A program made the translations under genes and the position numbers. This document shows, piece by piece, positions 10,166 through 19,944 of a stretch of 51,617 nt of DNA. Location: positions 1 through 51,617 of the forward strand of contig JAMBEQ010000022.1 of the NCBI GenBank assembly GCA_024506175.1. The letters are read 5' to 3'. The DNA comes from Methylocystis sp. GTDB taxonomy: Bacteria > Pseudomonadota > Alphaproteobacteria > Rhizobiales > Beijerinckiaceae. A model generated the notes under the pieces. That model saw only the letters and a program-made list of their open reading frames with translations, was not told where the DNA came from and ran no database searches. The number at the start of each line of letters is the position of its first letter. Position 1 is the first letter of the stretch.

Positions 10166-10750
10166 ATGGTCAAGCTGGACCGGATTTACACCCGAGGCGG
10201 CGACAAGGGCGCGACCTCGCTCGCCACCGGCGCGCGCCGCCGCAAGGACGATATTCGCGTCGAGGCCTACGGCGCCGTCGACGAGACCAACGCCGCGATC
10301 GGCGTGGCGCGGCTCGCTATCGAAGCGCGCGACGCTACGCTCGACGCCATGCTGGCGCGCATTCAGAACGATCTCTTCGATCTCGGCGCCGAGCTTGCGA
10401 CGCCGCACGATCCGGCGAAACCCATCGACCCGGCGATGCGGCTGGTGATCCTTCCCTCGCAGGTGGAGCGGCTTGAAAAGGAGATCGACGAACTCAACGC
10501 CGATCTCGCGCCCTTGCGCTCCTTCGTGCTGCCGGGCGGCGCGCCGGCGGCCGCGCATCTGCACATGGCCCGAACGATCTGCCGCCGCGCCGAGCGCGTG
10601 ATGGTGACGCTCATGGAGACTCAAGGCGAGGAGCTGTCGCCCACGGCGCTCGCTTATGTGAATCGCCTCTCCGACTTCCTCTTCGTCGCGTCGCGCTTCG
10701 TGAACCGCGAGAGGGGCGACGTGTTGTGGAAGCCGGGCGCGACACGGTAG
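10166..10750 (+). CDS. Cob(I)yrinic acid a,c-diamide adenosyltransferase, PduO type
   Basis: MVKLDRIYTRGGDKGATSLATGARRRKDDIRVEAYGAVDETNAAIG ... CRRAERVMVTL ... YVNRLSDFLFVASRFVN. Confidence 0.93.
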   Translation: MVKLDRIYTRGGDKGATSLATGARRRKDDIRVEAYGAVDETNAAIGVARLAIEARDATLDAMLARIQNDLFDLGAELATPHDPAKPIDPAMRLVILPSQVERLEKEIDELNADLAPLRSFVLPGGAPAAAHLHMARTICRRAERVMVTLMETQGEELSPTALAYVNRLSDFLFVASRFVNRERGDVLWKPGATR

Positions 10751-10756
10751 GCGCCT

Positions 10757-12544
10757 ATGCCCGTCCGCCGCCTCGACCCCATTCTCGTCGATCGCATCGC
10801 CGCCGGCGAAGTCGTCGAGCGGCCGGCCTCGGCCGTAAAGGAATTGGTCGAGAACGCGCTCGACGCCGGTGCGAGCCGCATCGACGTCGCCATAGAAGAA
10901 GGCGGCCGCAAGCTCATCCGCGTCATCGACGATGGCTGCGGCATGGACGAACACGATCTCGCGCTTGCGGTCGAACGTCACGCGACCTCGAAAATTCCGG
11001 ATGGCGATCTCACCCATATCGCGACGCTCGGCTTTCGCGGAGAGGCGCTTCCTTCCATCGCCGCCGTCGCGGATCTCACCATCGATACGCGCGCGAAAAA
11101 CGCGCCGCATGGTTTTTCCATTCGCGTGGAAGCGGGCGAAAAGCGGGGGCTTGTAGCGTCGAGCTGGCCGCGCGGCACGCGCATCGAAGCCCGTGCGCTG
11201 TTCGCCGCAACGCCGGCGCGGCTGAAATTTTTAAAAGCCGAGCGCACAGAGACGGCGGCCGTCGTCGATGTGGTCAAGCGCCTCGCCATGGCGCATCCCA
11301 CCGTGCGCTTCGCACTCTCCACGGACGGCGGCGCGCTTTTCGACTATCCCGCCTGCGGCGAGGACAACGCAAGGCGCATCGCGCAGGTTTTGGGCGAGGA
11401 ATTTCGCGCCAATGCTTTTGCGCTTCAAGCCGAGCGCGAAGGCGTGCGGCTCACGGGGCTCGCGAGCTTACCCACTTACAATCGCGGCAATGCGCAGGCG
11501 CAATATGTCTATATCAATGGGCGGCCGGTGCGGGACAAGCTCTTTGCCGGCGCCATTCGCGCTGCTTACCTTGATTTTCTCGCGCATGATCGCCACCCGG
11601 TCGTGGCGCTTTTTATCGACTGCAATCCCCGCATCGTCGATGTGAACGTCCATCCCGCGAAGGCGGAAGTGCGCTTCGCCGATCCCGGCCTTGTGCGCGG
11701 CCTCGTTGTCGGCGCCTTGAAGCAGGCGCTCGTGGAAAAGAGCCACCGCAGCGCCAATACGAACGCGCGCGCTGCGATCGACATGCTCGCGCGCTACAGC
11801 GGTCCGCACGACGTCTCGCCGCGCCACGCGCCGCCGCCCGCCAACTGGAGCGTTGCGCAATCTCCTTATGCGCCAAGCAATTTCACGGAGGCGCCGCAAT
11901 CGGCCTTCCACACCGGCGCGCCCATGGCCCGCCCGCATGAGGCGTCGACAGAAGTGTTGGACAACGCCCCGCTCGGAGCCGCGTGCGCGCAGCTGCATGA
12001 GACCTATATCATCGCGCAGACGCATGACGGCCTCGTCATCGTCGACCAGCACGCCGCGCACGAACGGCTCGTCTATGAGAAGCTCAAGAAGCAGCGGGAA
12101 GAAACGGGCGTCGCGCGGCAGATGCTGCTTATCCCCGTCGTGGTGGATCTCGACGAAACGCGGATGAATGCGCTTTCGAGCGCCTTCGAGGAGCTCGCCG
12201 CGCTTGGCCTCGTGGTCGAACCCTTTGGCCCAGGCGCGTTGCTGGTGCGCGAGGCGCCGGCGATTCTCGGCGAGGTGAATCACAAGCGTCTCGTCGAGGA
12301 CATTGCCGATCTCCTGGCAGAAGAAGGAGACTCTAGGGGCCTCTCGCGACGCCTCGACCATGTGCTCGCGACCTGCGCCTGCCACCATTCCGTGCGCGCG
12401 GGCCGGCGGTTGAGTCCCGCCGAAATGAATGCGTTGCTGCGCGAGATGGAGACCACGCCCGGCGCGGCGCAGTGCAATCATGGACGGCCGACCTATGTGG
12501 AGCTGAAGCTCGCGGACATTGAGAAGCTTTTCGGGAGGAAGTGA
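10757..12544 (+). CDS. mutL: DNA mismatch repair endonuclease MutL
   Basis: IAAGEVVERPASAVKELVENALDAGA, DDGCGMDEHDL, TLGFRGEALPSIAAV; C-terminal CACHHSVRAGRRLSPAEM and CNHGRPTYVEL. Confidence 0.96.
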   Translation: MPVRRLDPILVDRIAAGEVVERPASAVKELVENALDAGASRIDVAIEEGGRKLIRVIDDGCGMDEHDLALAVERHATSKIPDGDLTHIATLGFRGEALPSIAAVADLTIDTRAKNAPHGFSIRVEAGEKRGLVASSWPRGTRIEARALFAATPARLKFLKAERTETAAVVDVVKRLAMAHPTVRFALSTDGGALFDYPACGEDNARRIAQVLGEEFRANAFALQAEREGVRLTGLASLPTYNRGNAQAQYVYINGRPVRDKLFAGAIRAAYLDFLAHDRHPVVALFIDCNPRIVDVNVHPAKAEVRFADPGLVRGLVVGALKQALVEKSHRSANTNARAAIDMLARYSGPHDVSPRHAPPPANWSVAQSPYAPSNFTEAPQSAFHTGAPMARPHEASTEVLDNAPLGAACAQLHETYIIAQTHDGLVIVDQHAAHERLVYEKLKKQREETGVARQMLLIPVVVDLDETRMNALSSAFEELAALGLVVEPFGPGALLVREAPAILGEVNHKRLVEDIADLLAEEGDSRGLSRRLDHVLATCACHHSVRAGRRLSPAEMNALLREMETTPGAAQCNHGRPTYVELKLADIEKLFGRK

Positions 12545-12694
12545 GCCTACCGCCATCGAGAGTTCTCGGCCCCAAGATTGTTTGTGTGTAAGAGCCACGC
12601 CACGACCAGCTTGCTTGTTAGGCTGGCGGGCCCACATTCGCCTGGGCGGTCGTGCCGGTAGATAACGGCGGGCGGGGCGCTATTTGAGGCCGCG

Positions 12695-13297
12695 ATGCGG
12701 GCCAGCATCGACTATCGAGCACGGAGCGTTAGCCAGATCGTGAAATTTCTTGCCGGCTTTATTGCAGCGTTCGTGGTCGTCGCGCTCGCCGCAACCGTGG
12801 TGATCTTGAGCGGCGTTTACGACGTCGCAGCGACCGTGCCGCATACGGCGCTGGAGGAGCTGATCCTGAGCTCGACGATGCGCTATTCGGTCGAAGCCCA
12901 CGCTGGCAACGAGTCCCGCGAGACCTGGAGCGAGGAGCAGGTGAGAGAGGGTTTCAAGCAGTACGATGAGATGTGCATCATCTGCCACGCGGCTCCGGGG
13001 AAGGAGCGGACCGATATCAGCAAGGGCCTGCGGCCGAACCCACCCAAGCTGGCGGAGTGGGCGAAACGGTGGAACAACGCCGAGCTGTTCTGGATCATCA
13101 AGAACGGCGTCAAAATGACCGGCATGCCCGCGTTCGGGCCCACGCACCGGGATGAGCTGATCTGGGACGTCGTGGGATTCGTTCGGCGTTTGCCGAACCT
13201 GTCGGCCGAAGAATTCGCGACAATGGAAAAGCAATTCGGCAAATCGGCTGGGCTTGAGCAGGGTCAGCATCAGGAACAAGGTCACCATCACGAATGA
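12695..13297 (+). CDS. Membrane-anchored mono-heme cytochrome c with His/Gln-rich tail
   Basis: N-terminal TM helix, CIICH heme motif, GMPAFGPTHRDELIWDVVGFVRRLP, tail QGQHQEQGHHHE. Confidence 0.85.
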   Translation: MRASIDYRARSVSQIVKFLAGFIAAFVVVALAATVVILSGVYDVAATVPHTALEELILSSTMRYSVEAHAGNESRETWSEEQVREGFKQYDEMCIICHAAPGKERTDISKGLRPNPPKLAEWAKRWNNAELFWIIKNGVKMTGMPAFGPTHRDELIWDVVGFVRRLPNLSAEEFATMEKQFGKSAGLEQGQHQEQGHHHE

Positions 13298-13396
13298 GAG
13301 GCGCCCGCGAGCTGCCAAGCGGGGAACCGCGGGCGGACCAGATCATCCACCCGCTTCGGCAGATCGGCGGCGTCCATGAGGTCGCCGCCCGTTGCT

Positions 13397-15196
13397 CTAC
13401 CCCGGCAGCACCTCGGCCGCGAAGGCCTTCAGCGATTTCGAAACGAGGCTGATCTCGTCCGGGTCGCCCTTGATCAAGGTGGTCGCAAAGTTCTTCGCCT
13501 GCTCGAAGCTGATGTGAGGCGGCAGGGGCGGGATGTTGGGATCGGTGATCGCCTCCAGGACGACCGGTTTGTCGCACTTTAGCGCTTCGTCCCAGGCGTT
13601 CGCGAGTTGATCGGGATGATCGACGAAGATTCCCTCGAGCCCGATGAGCTTCGCATACTCGGAATAGCGAACATCCGGAACCTCCTGCGAAGCCTCGAAT
13701 CTGGGATTGCCAGACATGACGCGCATCTCCCAGGTCACCTGGTTGAGATCGCGATTGTTCAGCACGAGCACGATCAATCGCGGATCCGACCATTGCCGCC
13801 AATATTTGCCGATCGTGATCAGACCGTTCATTCCGTTCATCTGCATCGCGCCGTCTCCGACAAGCGCGATAACCGGGCGGTGGGGATGAGCGAACTTCGC
13901 CGCGATGGCGTAAGGAACCCCCGGGCCCATCGTCGCGAGGCCGCCCGACAGCGAAGCGCTCATTCCACGACGAAGCTTCAAGTCTCTCGCGAACCAATTG
14001 GTGGCCGATCCGGAGTCGCCCGTCAGGATGCACTCATCGGGCAATTTCGGCGACAATTCCCAGAACACGCGCTGCGGGTTTATCGGATTTCCCGATTGCA
14101 TGGCTTGTCGCTCGAGCACCTCCCACCATCTGGCGACGCTATCCTCTATCTGTTGACGCCAGGACTGATCCGTCTTTTGCTCGAGGAGAGGCAATAGGGC
14201 GCGCAGCGTTTCGGCGCTGTCGCCGACGAGGCTCACCTCCATCGGATAACGGATGTTGATCATCTTCGGGTCGATGTCGATCTGCACGCCTCTGGCTTGT
14301 CCCTCTTCCGGCAGCCACTCGGAATAAGGGAAGGCGGAGCCGACCATCAAAAGTGTGTCGCAGCCCGCCATGAGCTCATAGCTGGGTCGGGTTCCGAGCA
14401 GGCCGATCGCCCCCGTGACGTAAGGGAGCGTATCCGGAATAGCGGCGCGGCCGAGCAACGCCTTGGCGACGCCCGCGCCGAGGCGTTCGGCTGTCTCGAT
14501 CACCTCGTCGATGGCGTTCAAAGCGCCGGCTCCGATGAGCATGGCCACCTTCTCGCCTGCGTTGAGCGCGTCCGCGGCCCTTTGCAAATCCTTCTGCGAA
14601 GGACGGATGATCGGCGCGCTGAAGCCCGCGCCGGAATGCACCGTTCCATGCTTACGCGGCGGCGGGTCGACGGCGTCGGCGTCCTGAACGTCTTTCGGCA
14701 TGATGATGCAGGTTACGGTTCGCTCCGCCTTTGCGATGCGCACGGCTCGATCGATCAGATGCCGGACCTGTGCGGGAACCGTCGCCATGTGGACGAAATC
14801 GCCCGCGACATCCTTGAACAGCGAGATCAGGTCGACTTCCTGCTGGTAGTGCCCGCCAAGGGCCGTGCGCGCCTGCTGGCCGACGATCGCGACAACCGGC
14901 TGGTGATCGAGACGCGCGTCATACAATCCGTTGAGGAGATGGATAGCGCCTGGCCCGGAGGTGGCGAGGCAAACGCCGACTTCGCCTGTGAATTTTGCAT
15001 GCGCGCAGGCCATGAAGGCGGAGAGCTCTTCGTGCCTTGTCTGTATGAACTCGAACCTGTCTCCGGCCCGATCGAGCGCGCCGAGGAGCCCATTGATGCC
15101 GTCGCCAGGATAGCCATAGATCCGGCGTATGCCCCATTCGGACATGCGACTCCAGAAGAAATCCGCCACGGTCTGGGCCATCTCGAAACTCCGCAT
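13397..15196 (-). CDS. Thiamine pyrophosphate-requiring enzyme, pyruvate dehydrogenase (quinone)/PoxB-like
   Basis: GIRRIYGYPGDGINGLLGAL, HEELSAFMA, CLATSGPGAIHLLNGLYDA, GDGAMQMNGMNGLITIGKYW...LNNRDLNQVTWE ThDP-binding motif. Confidence 0.87.
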   Translation of the reverse strand: MRSFEMAQTVADFFWSRMSEWGIRRIYGYPGDGINGLLGALDRAGDRFEFIQTRHEELSAFMACAHAKFTGEVGVCLATSGPGAIHLLNGLYDARLDHQPVVAIVGQQARTALGGHYQQEVDLISLFKDVAGDFVHMATVPAQVRHLIDRAVRIAKAERTVTCIIMPKDVQDADAVDPPPRKHGTVHSGAGFSAPIIRPSQKDLQRAADALNAGEKVAMLIGAGALNAIDEVIETAERLGAGVAKALLGRAAIPDTLPYVTGAIGLLGTRPSYELMAGCDTLLMVGSAFPYSEWLPEEGQARGVQIDIDPKMINIRYPMEVSLVGDSAETLRALLPLLEQKTDQSWRQQIEDSVARWWEVLERQAMQSGNPINPQRVFWELSPKLPDECILTGDSGSATNWFARDLKLRRGMSASLSGGLATMGPGVPYAIAAKFAHPHRPVIALVGDGAMQMNGMNGLITIGKYWRQWSDPRLIVLVLNNRDLNQVTWEMRVMSGNPRFEASQEVPDVRYSEYAKLIGLEGIFVDHPDQLANAWDEALKCDKPVVLEAITDPNIPPLPPHISFEQAKNFATTLIKGDPDEISLVSKSLKAFAAEVLPG

Positions 15197-15363
15197 CGGT
15201 CGCGCCGCGCGCGGCGAGATCCACGCCCCCGACCATGAAACGGCACAACCATCTCATCGTTCCGGCGCAAGTGTGCGTGCCGGCGCAACAACCGGCCGTC
15301 GAGAAGCGCCTGACGCACGCTTGGCGATGTGTGAGCAAAGCAGCCGGCGCGCCGCCGATTGCG

Positions 15364-16260
15364 TTATCGGTATTCCCGCGTCTGCAGCAGGCGGTTGACG
15401 CAGCTATCCAAAGATTGGCGCCACGGAGGGAGAGTGACCCCATAGCGCGCTGTCAGCTTCTTGTTATCCAGGCGAGAATTGGCGGGCCGGCGCGCCGGGG
15501 TGGGATAATCGGCCGTCGTGATGCGCGTCACGCGAACAGGCTTGTAGCCGGACGCTAAGCTCGTCTCAAAGGCCGCCTCAGCGACATCGGCCCAACTTGC
15601 ATCGCCGCAGCCGGTCAGATGAAACACCCCGCGGAGCGAAGGAGAAGCATCCGAGACGAGACGCCGCGCGATGAGGAGAAGCGCGTCGGCGATGTCTATG
15701 GCGCTGGTCGGATTGCCGATCTGATCCGCAACGACGCGGACTTCGTCCCGCGTTTCGCCGAGCCTCAACATGGTTTTGACGAAATTGCTTCCAAATGGGC
15801 TGTAGACCCAAGCGGTCCGTAAAATGGCGTGGTTGCCATGAGTCGCAGCGATCTTTTCTTCGCCTGCAAGCTTGGAGCGCCCATAGGCTCCAGCGGGCCC
15901 CGTCGGATCGTCTTCACGATAGGGACGATCGAGAAGGCCATCGAACACATAATCTGTCGAAAGATGCAGCAGGGGCGCGCCGAGCTCGGCAGCCGCCTCG
16001 GCCACGTGACCCGCGCCCTCGCCATTGATGCGCATGGCGACGTCGGGCTCGCTCTCCGCCTTATCGACAGCCGTATAGGCGGCCGCGTTGATAATCGCGT
16101 CGCAGCGCGCGTGACGAAGGCCCGCGAGCACGGCTCCGCGCAATTCGAGATCCAGCTGGGGGCGGCCGAGCGCAATGACTTCTACGTCCTTTGGGGACCG
16201 CTCGATCAAAGCGCTGACAACCTGGCCTTTGAGGCCCGTCACGGCAAGACGAAGCGTCAC
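15364..16260 (-). CDS. rfbD: dTDP-4-dehydrorhamnose reductase-like protein (GTG start proposed)
   Basis: LRLAVTGLKGQVVSALIE, DAIINAAAYTAVDKAESEPDVAMRIN, LLHLSTDYVFDGLLDRPYREDDPTGPAGAYGRSKLAGE. Confidence 0.88.
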   Translation of the reverse strand: MTLRLAVTGLKGQVVSALIERSPKDVEVIALGRPQLDLELRGAVLAGLRHARCDAIINAAAYTAVDKAESEPDVAMRINGEGAGHVAEAAAELGAPLLHLSTDYVFDGLLDRPYREDDPTGPAGAYGRSKLAGEEKIAATHGNHAILRTAWVYSPFGSNFVKTMLRLGETRDEVRVVADQIGNPTSAIDIADALLLIARRLVSDASPSLRGVFHLTGCGDASWADVAEAAFETSLASGYKPVRVTRITTADYPTPARRPANSRLDNKKLTARYGVTLPPWRQSLDSCVNRLLQTREYR

Positions 16261-16516
16261 GATCGCTCCTCCCCTAAAATTTTCTCTGCTCGAGCGGCAA
16301 GCGGCGCTCATCCTAGCGCTGCGCGGCGGCGCGCGGCAAGAAGGCGGGCTGCCGCGCTAGCTATTTGATCGCGCGTGGATTTTTATGCGCGCCCAGGGCC
16401 AAGAAGTCAGGGACGCAGGCTTGGTGCTCTCTTTTGAGAGCGTCCGAATCGAAAGCTCCACGCAAGTTTGGTTAATTAATGGTTAACGCGCTGGGACATC
16501 GAGAAGGAAGACTGAG

Positions 16517-16711
16517 ATGAAAAGCACAAGAAAGACCCAGGCGCTCCGCGCGGCTCGGAATGGGAGCGATGTGATTCGATCCAGCGCGCCGCTGGATCGA
16601 AAGCAAGCGGCTATCCTCGTTCTTTTTGAGGCGGTGGATCTGATCGATGACCCTGCAGCGTCGGAGCTGGTTCGTTTCGCCTTGGCCAGGCTTGCTCGCG
16701 ACAGCGAATAG
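16517..16711 (+). CDS. Small hypothetical protein
   Basis: 64-aa ORF MKSTRKTQALRAARNGSDVIRSSAPLDRKQAAILVLFEAVDLIDDPAASELVRFALARLARDSE, preceded by gagaaggaagactgag (possible RBS). Confidence 0.5.
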   Translation: MKSTRKTQALRAARNGSDVIRSSAPLDRKQAAILVLFEAVDLIDDPAASELVRFALARLARDSE

Positions 16712-16717
16712 CTTTGT

Positions 16718-17134
16718 TCACGCGCCTCGATGCGGGCCCAGACTTCTCGCGATCTGATCCGCGATAAGGTGCGCGCTCAAGCGATCGGGAACGAGCAACG
16801 CCGTAGCTTGCGCCATTTGCCGCAAGCCTGCCGCGGCTTCCGGCAAGCGGGCGCGAAGGGCGGACATATTGATCCTGCAAAGGGTCCGGAAATCCCGACG
16901 GGCTCTTGCCTGCGCTTCATTTTGCGGTTCCCCGAAGCCAGTTGCGATTTTGCCGAGCGCGCGCACCCACTGAACCTGCTCGAATCTTCCCGACGGCGCG
17001 CGAGTTTCAAAGATTTCCAGACTGGCGTTCCAGCGCTCGGCGAAATAACCCGCGCGCTCGCGGTTCTCGGCCGCGCGCTGCCTTTCGACATTTTGCCGGA
17101 TCTGGCCAAAAGACGGCATGCCTTTACCCCTCAA
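16718..17134 (-). CDS. Hypothetical protein, helical and Ala/Arg-rich (possible later start MPSFGQIRQ)
   Basis: 138-aa ORF on the minus strand, convergent with the preceding small ORF. Confidence 0.5.
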   Translation of the reverse strand: MRGKGMPSFGQIRQNVERQRAAENRERAGYFAERWNASLEIFETRAPSGRFEQVQWVRALGKIATGFGEPQNEAQARARRDFRTLCRINMSALRARLPEAAAGLRQMAQATALLVPDRLSAHLIADQIARSLGPHRGA

Positions 17135-17250
17135 CTCGCGGCTGGAAACTAACCCCTGAAAATCTATGGGGGGTTAAAGCGCATAAGGAGTCAGCTTCGC
17201 GCGAGGACGCGCCGGTATCTTGCGGCTGAAATTCCAAGAGGGATCTTCAG

Positions 17251-17493
17251 ATGAATACGATCTCCCAGTTGAAGCAGATGCGGCAAGAGATGTACGAAGA
17301 GCTCAGCAAGCTGCCTGAGTACCGCGCCGCGCAGGCGATGAAAAAATTCATCGACGAGATGAACGAGATTTACGGTCGAAGCGGCGACAGCGGCGCGCTG
17401 GAGCATGCGGCGTCAAGGACAATCGAAAAACGCATTGCCGAAGGCCCGGTCACTGACGGGGTGTCGCAACGCATTCGCGCCTATTCCCCTTAA
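17251..17493 (+). CDS. Small conserved protein, paralog of 41502-41771
   Basis: MNTISQLKQMRQEMYEELSKLPEYRAAQAMKKFIDEMNEIY aligns over 41 residues with MQTIAQLKAMHDQMMSDLANLPQYRALKATERFITEMNQIY. Confidence 0.8.
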   Translation: MNTISQLKQMRQEMYEELSKLPEYRAAQAMKKFIDEMNEIYGRSGDSGALEHAASRTIEKRIAEGPVTDGVSQRIRAYSP

Positions 17494-17712
17494 CCGGATC
17501 AGCTGCCAGACGCCCTCGAACGCTCCTTACCCAATAGGAGGAGAGATCGGAGTGGGCGCGACAGGAAGCGCGTTGCAGGACGCATTTGAACCCCGACGAT
17601 CGCGGCGATGAAGATCGCGCGCAACGCGCGCGCGAGAAGCGCCCGGCTGCGTCCGTTTCAGATATAGCCGGCGCCTTCGTCTCTGGAGACCTCCCAAAGA
17701 GGAATAGCCCCG

Positions 17713-19668
17713 ATGGCCTCAACGCTTCGCGATTGGTTCGCCGGAAACCTTTCCCGAGCCGCTATCTCGCTTTTCGTCACCCTGGCGCTGATCGACCTTT
17801 CGTTTTCGGCATACGCGCTTCTGGCGGTCCGCCAGGAGGCCGAGGCGTCAGCCGCCCAGGAGCAAAAATCGACAAAGGCGGACCGCTTTTTTTCGCAGCT
17901 CGTGGAGATGCGGCAAGCGGCAAGATACGACATCGCGCAGGCTCGACTATCGCTGTTCGATTTCCTGGCGTCTCACGACCAGCAAGGGCTGGAAAACGCC
18001 TTCCACGATTTTGGGTGGCATTCCAAGAATTTCTCTCTTCATCTGAAAGCGGCGCTAGAAGCGGCGAAGGCCCTCGAGAGCCCGGATCTTGTCCGCTCGC
18101 TGACCCAGGCCGAAAAAAGCATTGTCGCTCTTGCTGCTAAAGCGGTGGAAAGCGCCAAAACAAGCAATGCCGGCGGTCCCGCCGATGGAAAGCTCAAATT
18201 CGATCAGCTCGCGCTCTCCGCCCAGACGGCGCTCGACAATACGAAGGCTGAGGTCGACGCGCTTCGCAAGCGGATCGAAAGCAGCAAGGCGGCGGCGGCG
18301 CTGACGCTCGATGGCCTGCGCTCGCGTGCGCAACTTGCCGCGCTCCTGGCGGTGGCGATCGTCGCAGCGACCATTGGATTTGCCTACTGGCTGACGAGGC
18401 GCTGGGTCGCGCAGCCTTTGGATTGGATCACATTCACCTTTTCGCGCCTCGTAGAGGGAGACCTGAACTACGATGTATACGAGGCGGGGCGAACCGATGA
18501 ACTCGGCCGCCTAGGAGTGACCTACCGGAAGTTCCGCCTGATCGCGAAAGAAAGGCAGCAAGCGCAGAGCAAGGCCGCCGAGCAGCAGGCGTTTATCGAA
18601 GCGGAACGCATGCGCAGCGACTCCGAACGAGCGGCGGTCGCGGCAGAGCAAGAGTCTTTCATCGAGGCGCTGGGGGCTGGACTTGCGCGGATCGCCGACT
18701 GCGATCTCTCGTTCCGGTTGACCCAAGGCGTTCCCGCCGCCTATCGGCGTTTGCAAGACGATTTCAACGCCGCCCTCGAAAAGCTGGAAGCAGCGCTGAC
18801 GAAGGTGCGGGACGGCGCGGGCCTTATCTCTTCGTCGAGCGCGGAAATCGCTTCGGCGGCAGACGATCTGTCGCGACGCACGGAGCAGCAGGCGGCGAGC
18901 CTCGAGCAAGCCGCAGCCGCCTTGCAAGAGATTATGACGGCCGTCAACAGAAACGCCGACTCCGCCAAACGCGCGCAGGGCATGGTCGAGATAACAAGGT
19001 CGGAGGCGCAAAGCAGCGGCGCGATCGTCCAGAGAGCGACCGGGGCAATGGCGCGCATCGAGAAGTCCTCGAACGACATTGCGAGCATCATCGGTCTCAT
19101 CGACGAGATCTCCTTCCAGACGAATCTATTGGCGCTCAATGCTGGCGTCGAGGCGGCGCGCGCAGGAGAGGCCGGCAGAGGATTCGCCGTCGTCGCCTCC
19201 GAGGTGCGCGCGCTCGCGCAGCGATCGGCGGAAGCCGCAAAGGAAATCAAGACTCTGATCTGGTCCTCGAAAGTCGAGGTCGCCGACGGCGTGAAACTGG
19301 TGAATTCAACCGGCGAAGCGCTGGAGCGAATCGCTTCCGAGGTCATGTCGATCAGCTCGATGGTCTCCGAAATCGCCGCGAGCGCCGGCGAAGAAGCCGC
19401 CGCCATCAGACAGATCAATATTGCTGTCGGGCAGATGGACCAGGATACGCAAAAGAACGCCGCCATGGTCGAGGAAACGACGGCTGCAAGCCATAGCCTT
19501 CGTCAGGAAGCCAAGGAGCTTGCGCGCTCTGTTGGAAGTTTCAATCTTCGCAAGCAAGAGGGCGCAGTTGTCATCCGGGATAAGTTTCGGCGTGAATACG
19601 TCGCCGGCGCCGCTGCGCCGAAGCTCGACGTTCAGGAGGCCGAAGAGTTCGACTGGGAAGAGTTTTGA
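17713..19668 (+). CDS. Transmembrane methyl-accepting chemotaxis protein
   Basis: N-terminal TM, periplasmic helical region, second [56 protein letters not shown] signalling hairpin; C-terminal DWEEF. Confidence 0.95.
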   Translation: MASTLRDWFAGNLSRAAISLFVTLALIDLSFSAYALLAVRQEAEASAAQEQKSTKADRFFSQLVEMRQAARYDIAQARLSLFDFLASHDQQGLENAFHDFGWHSKNFSLHLKAALEAAKALESPDLVRSLTQAEKSIVALAAKAVESAKTSNAGGPADGKLKFDQLALSAQTALDNTKAEVDALRKRIESSKAAAALTLDGLRSRAQLAALLAVAIVAATIGFAYWLTRRWVAQPLDWITFTFSRLVEGDLNYDVYEAGRTDELGRLGVTYRKFRLIAKERQQAQSKAAEQQAFIEAERMRSDSERAAVAAEQESFIEALGAGLARIADCDLSFRLTQGVPAAYRRLQDDFNAALEKLEAALTKVRDGAGLISSSSAEIASAADDLSRRTEQQAASLEQAAAALQEIMTAVNRNADSAKRAQGMVEITRSEAQSSGAIVQRATGAMARIEKSSNDIASIIGLIDEISFQTNLLALNAGVEAARAGEAGRGFAVVASEVRALAQRSAEAAKEIKTLIWSSKVEVADGVKLVNSTGEALERIASEVMSISSMVSEIAASAGEEAAAIRQINIAVGQMDQDTQKNAAMVEETTAASHSLRQEAKELARSVGSFNLRKQEGAVVIRDKFRREYVAGAAAPKLDVQEAEEFDWEEF

Positions 19669-19672
19669 GATT

Positions 19673-19697
19673 TCCGCTTTGAGCGGAGCTTTGTTTT
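19673..19697 (+). terminator. Hairpin-T terminator downstream of the first chemoreceptor
   Basis: TCCGCT-ttg-AGCGGA followed by gctttgtttt. Confidence 0.6.
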
Positions 19698-19845
19698 GCA
19701 AGCGATGTCGAAACCCGTTTGAACAACGCGCAAACATCAACCGGCTATCGTCATAGGGAAGGCAGGCAAGCAACGGCGCACCGAAGTTGGCGCGCCGATG
19801 TTGGACTGGCTCCTAAATCGTTCTGGCATAGCTTTCCGTCGATTT

Positions 19846-19944
19846 GAGCGCATTCCACAGAAAAAGATAAGAATGCGCGCAGACTTTTGAGCTTGCGCGG
19901 CTTCCTGTCGCTCGCATGATTCCATGCGAGCGGAAAGCGCGCTA
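19846..19944. repeat. Dispersed palindromic intergenic repeat, copy B
   Basis: gagcgcattcc...aagaatgcgc...gtcGCTCGCATGattcCATGCGAGCggaaagcgcgcta; perfect 9-bp stem; colinear with 4422-4526. Confidence 0.75.

Noticed and set aside
11468-12637. 389-aa minus-strand ORF
   Set aside because: Antisense to mutL, which has clear motifs throughout.
15197-15363. Possible small ORF between the ThDP enzyme and rfbD-like gene
   Set aside because: Candidate ORFs overlap neighbouring genes or lack a credible start and family signature.
16426-16441. GCTCTC-tttt-GAGAGC hairpin
   Set aside because: Short 6-bp stem without T tract; can occur by chance, so not called as a terminator.
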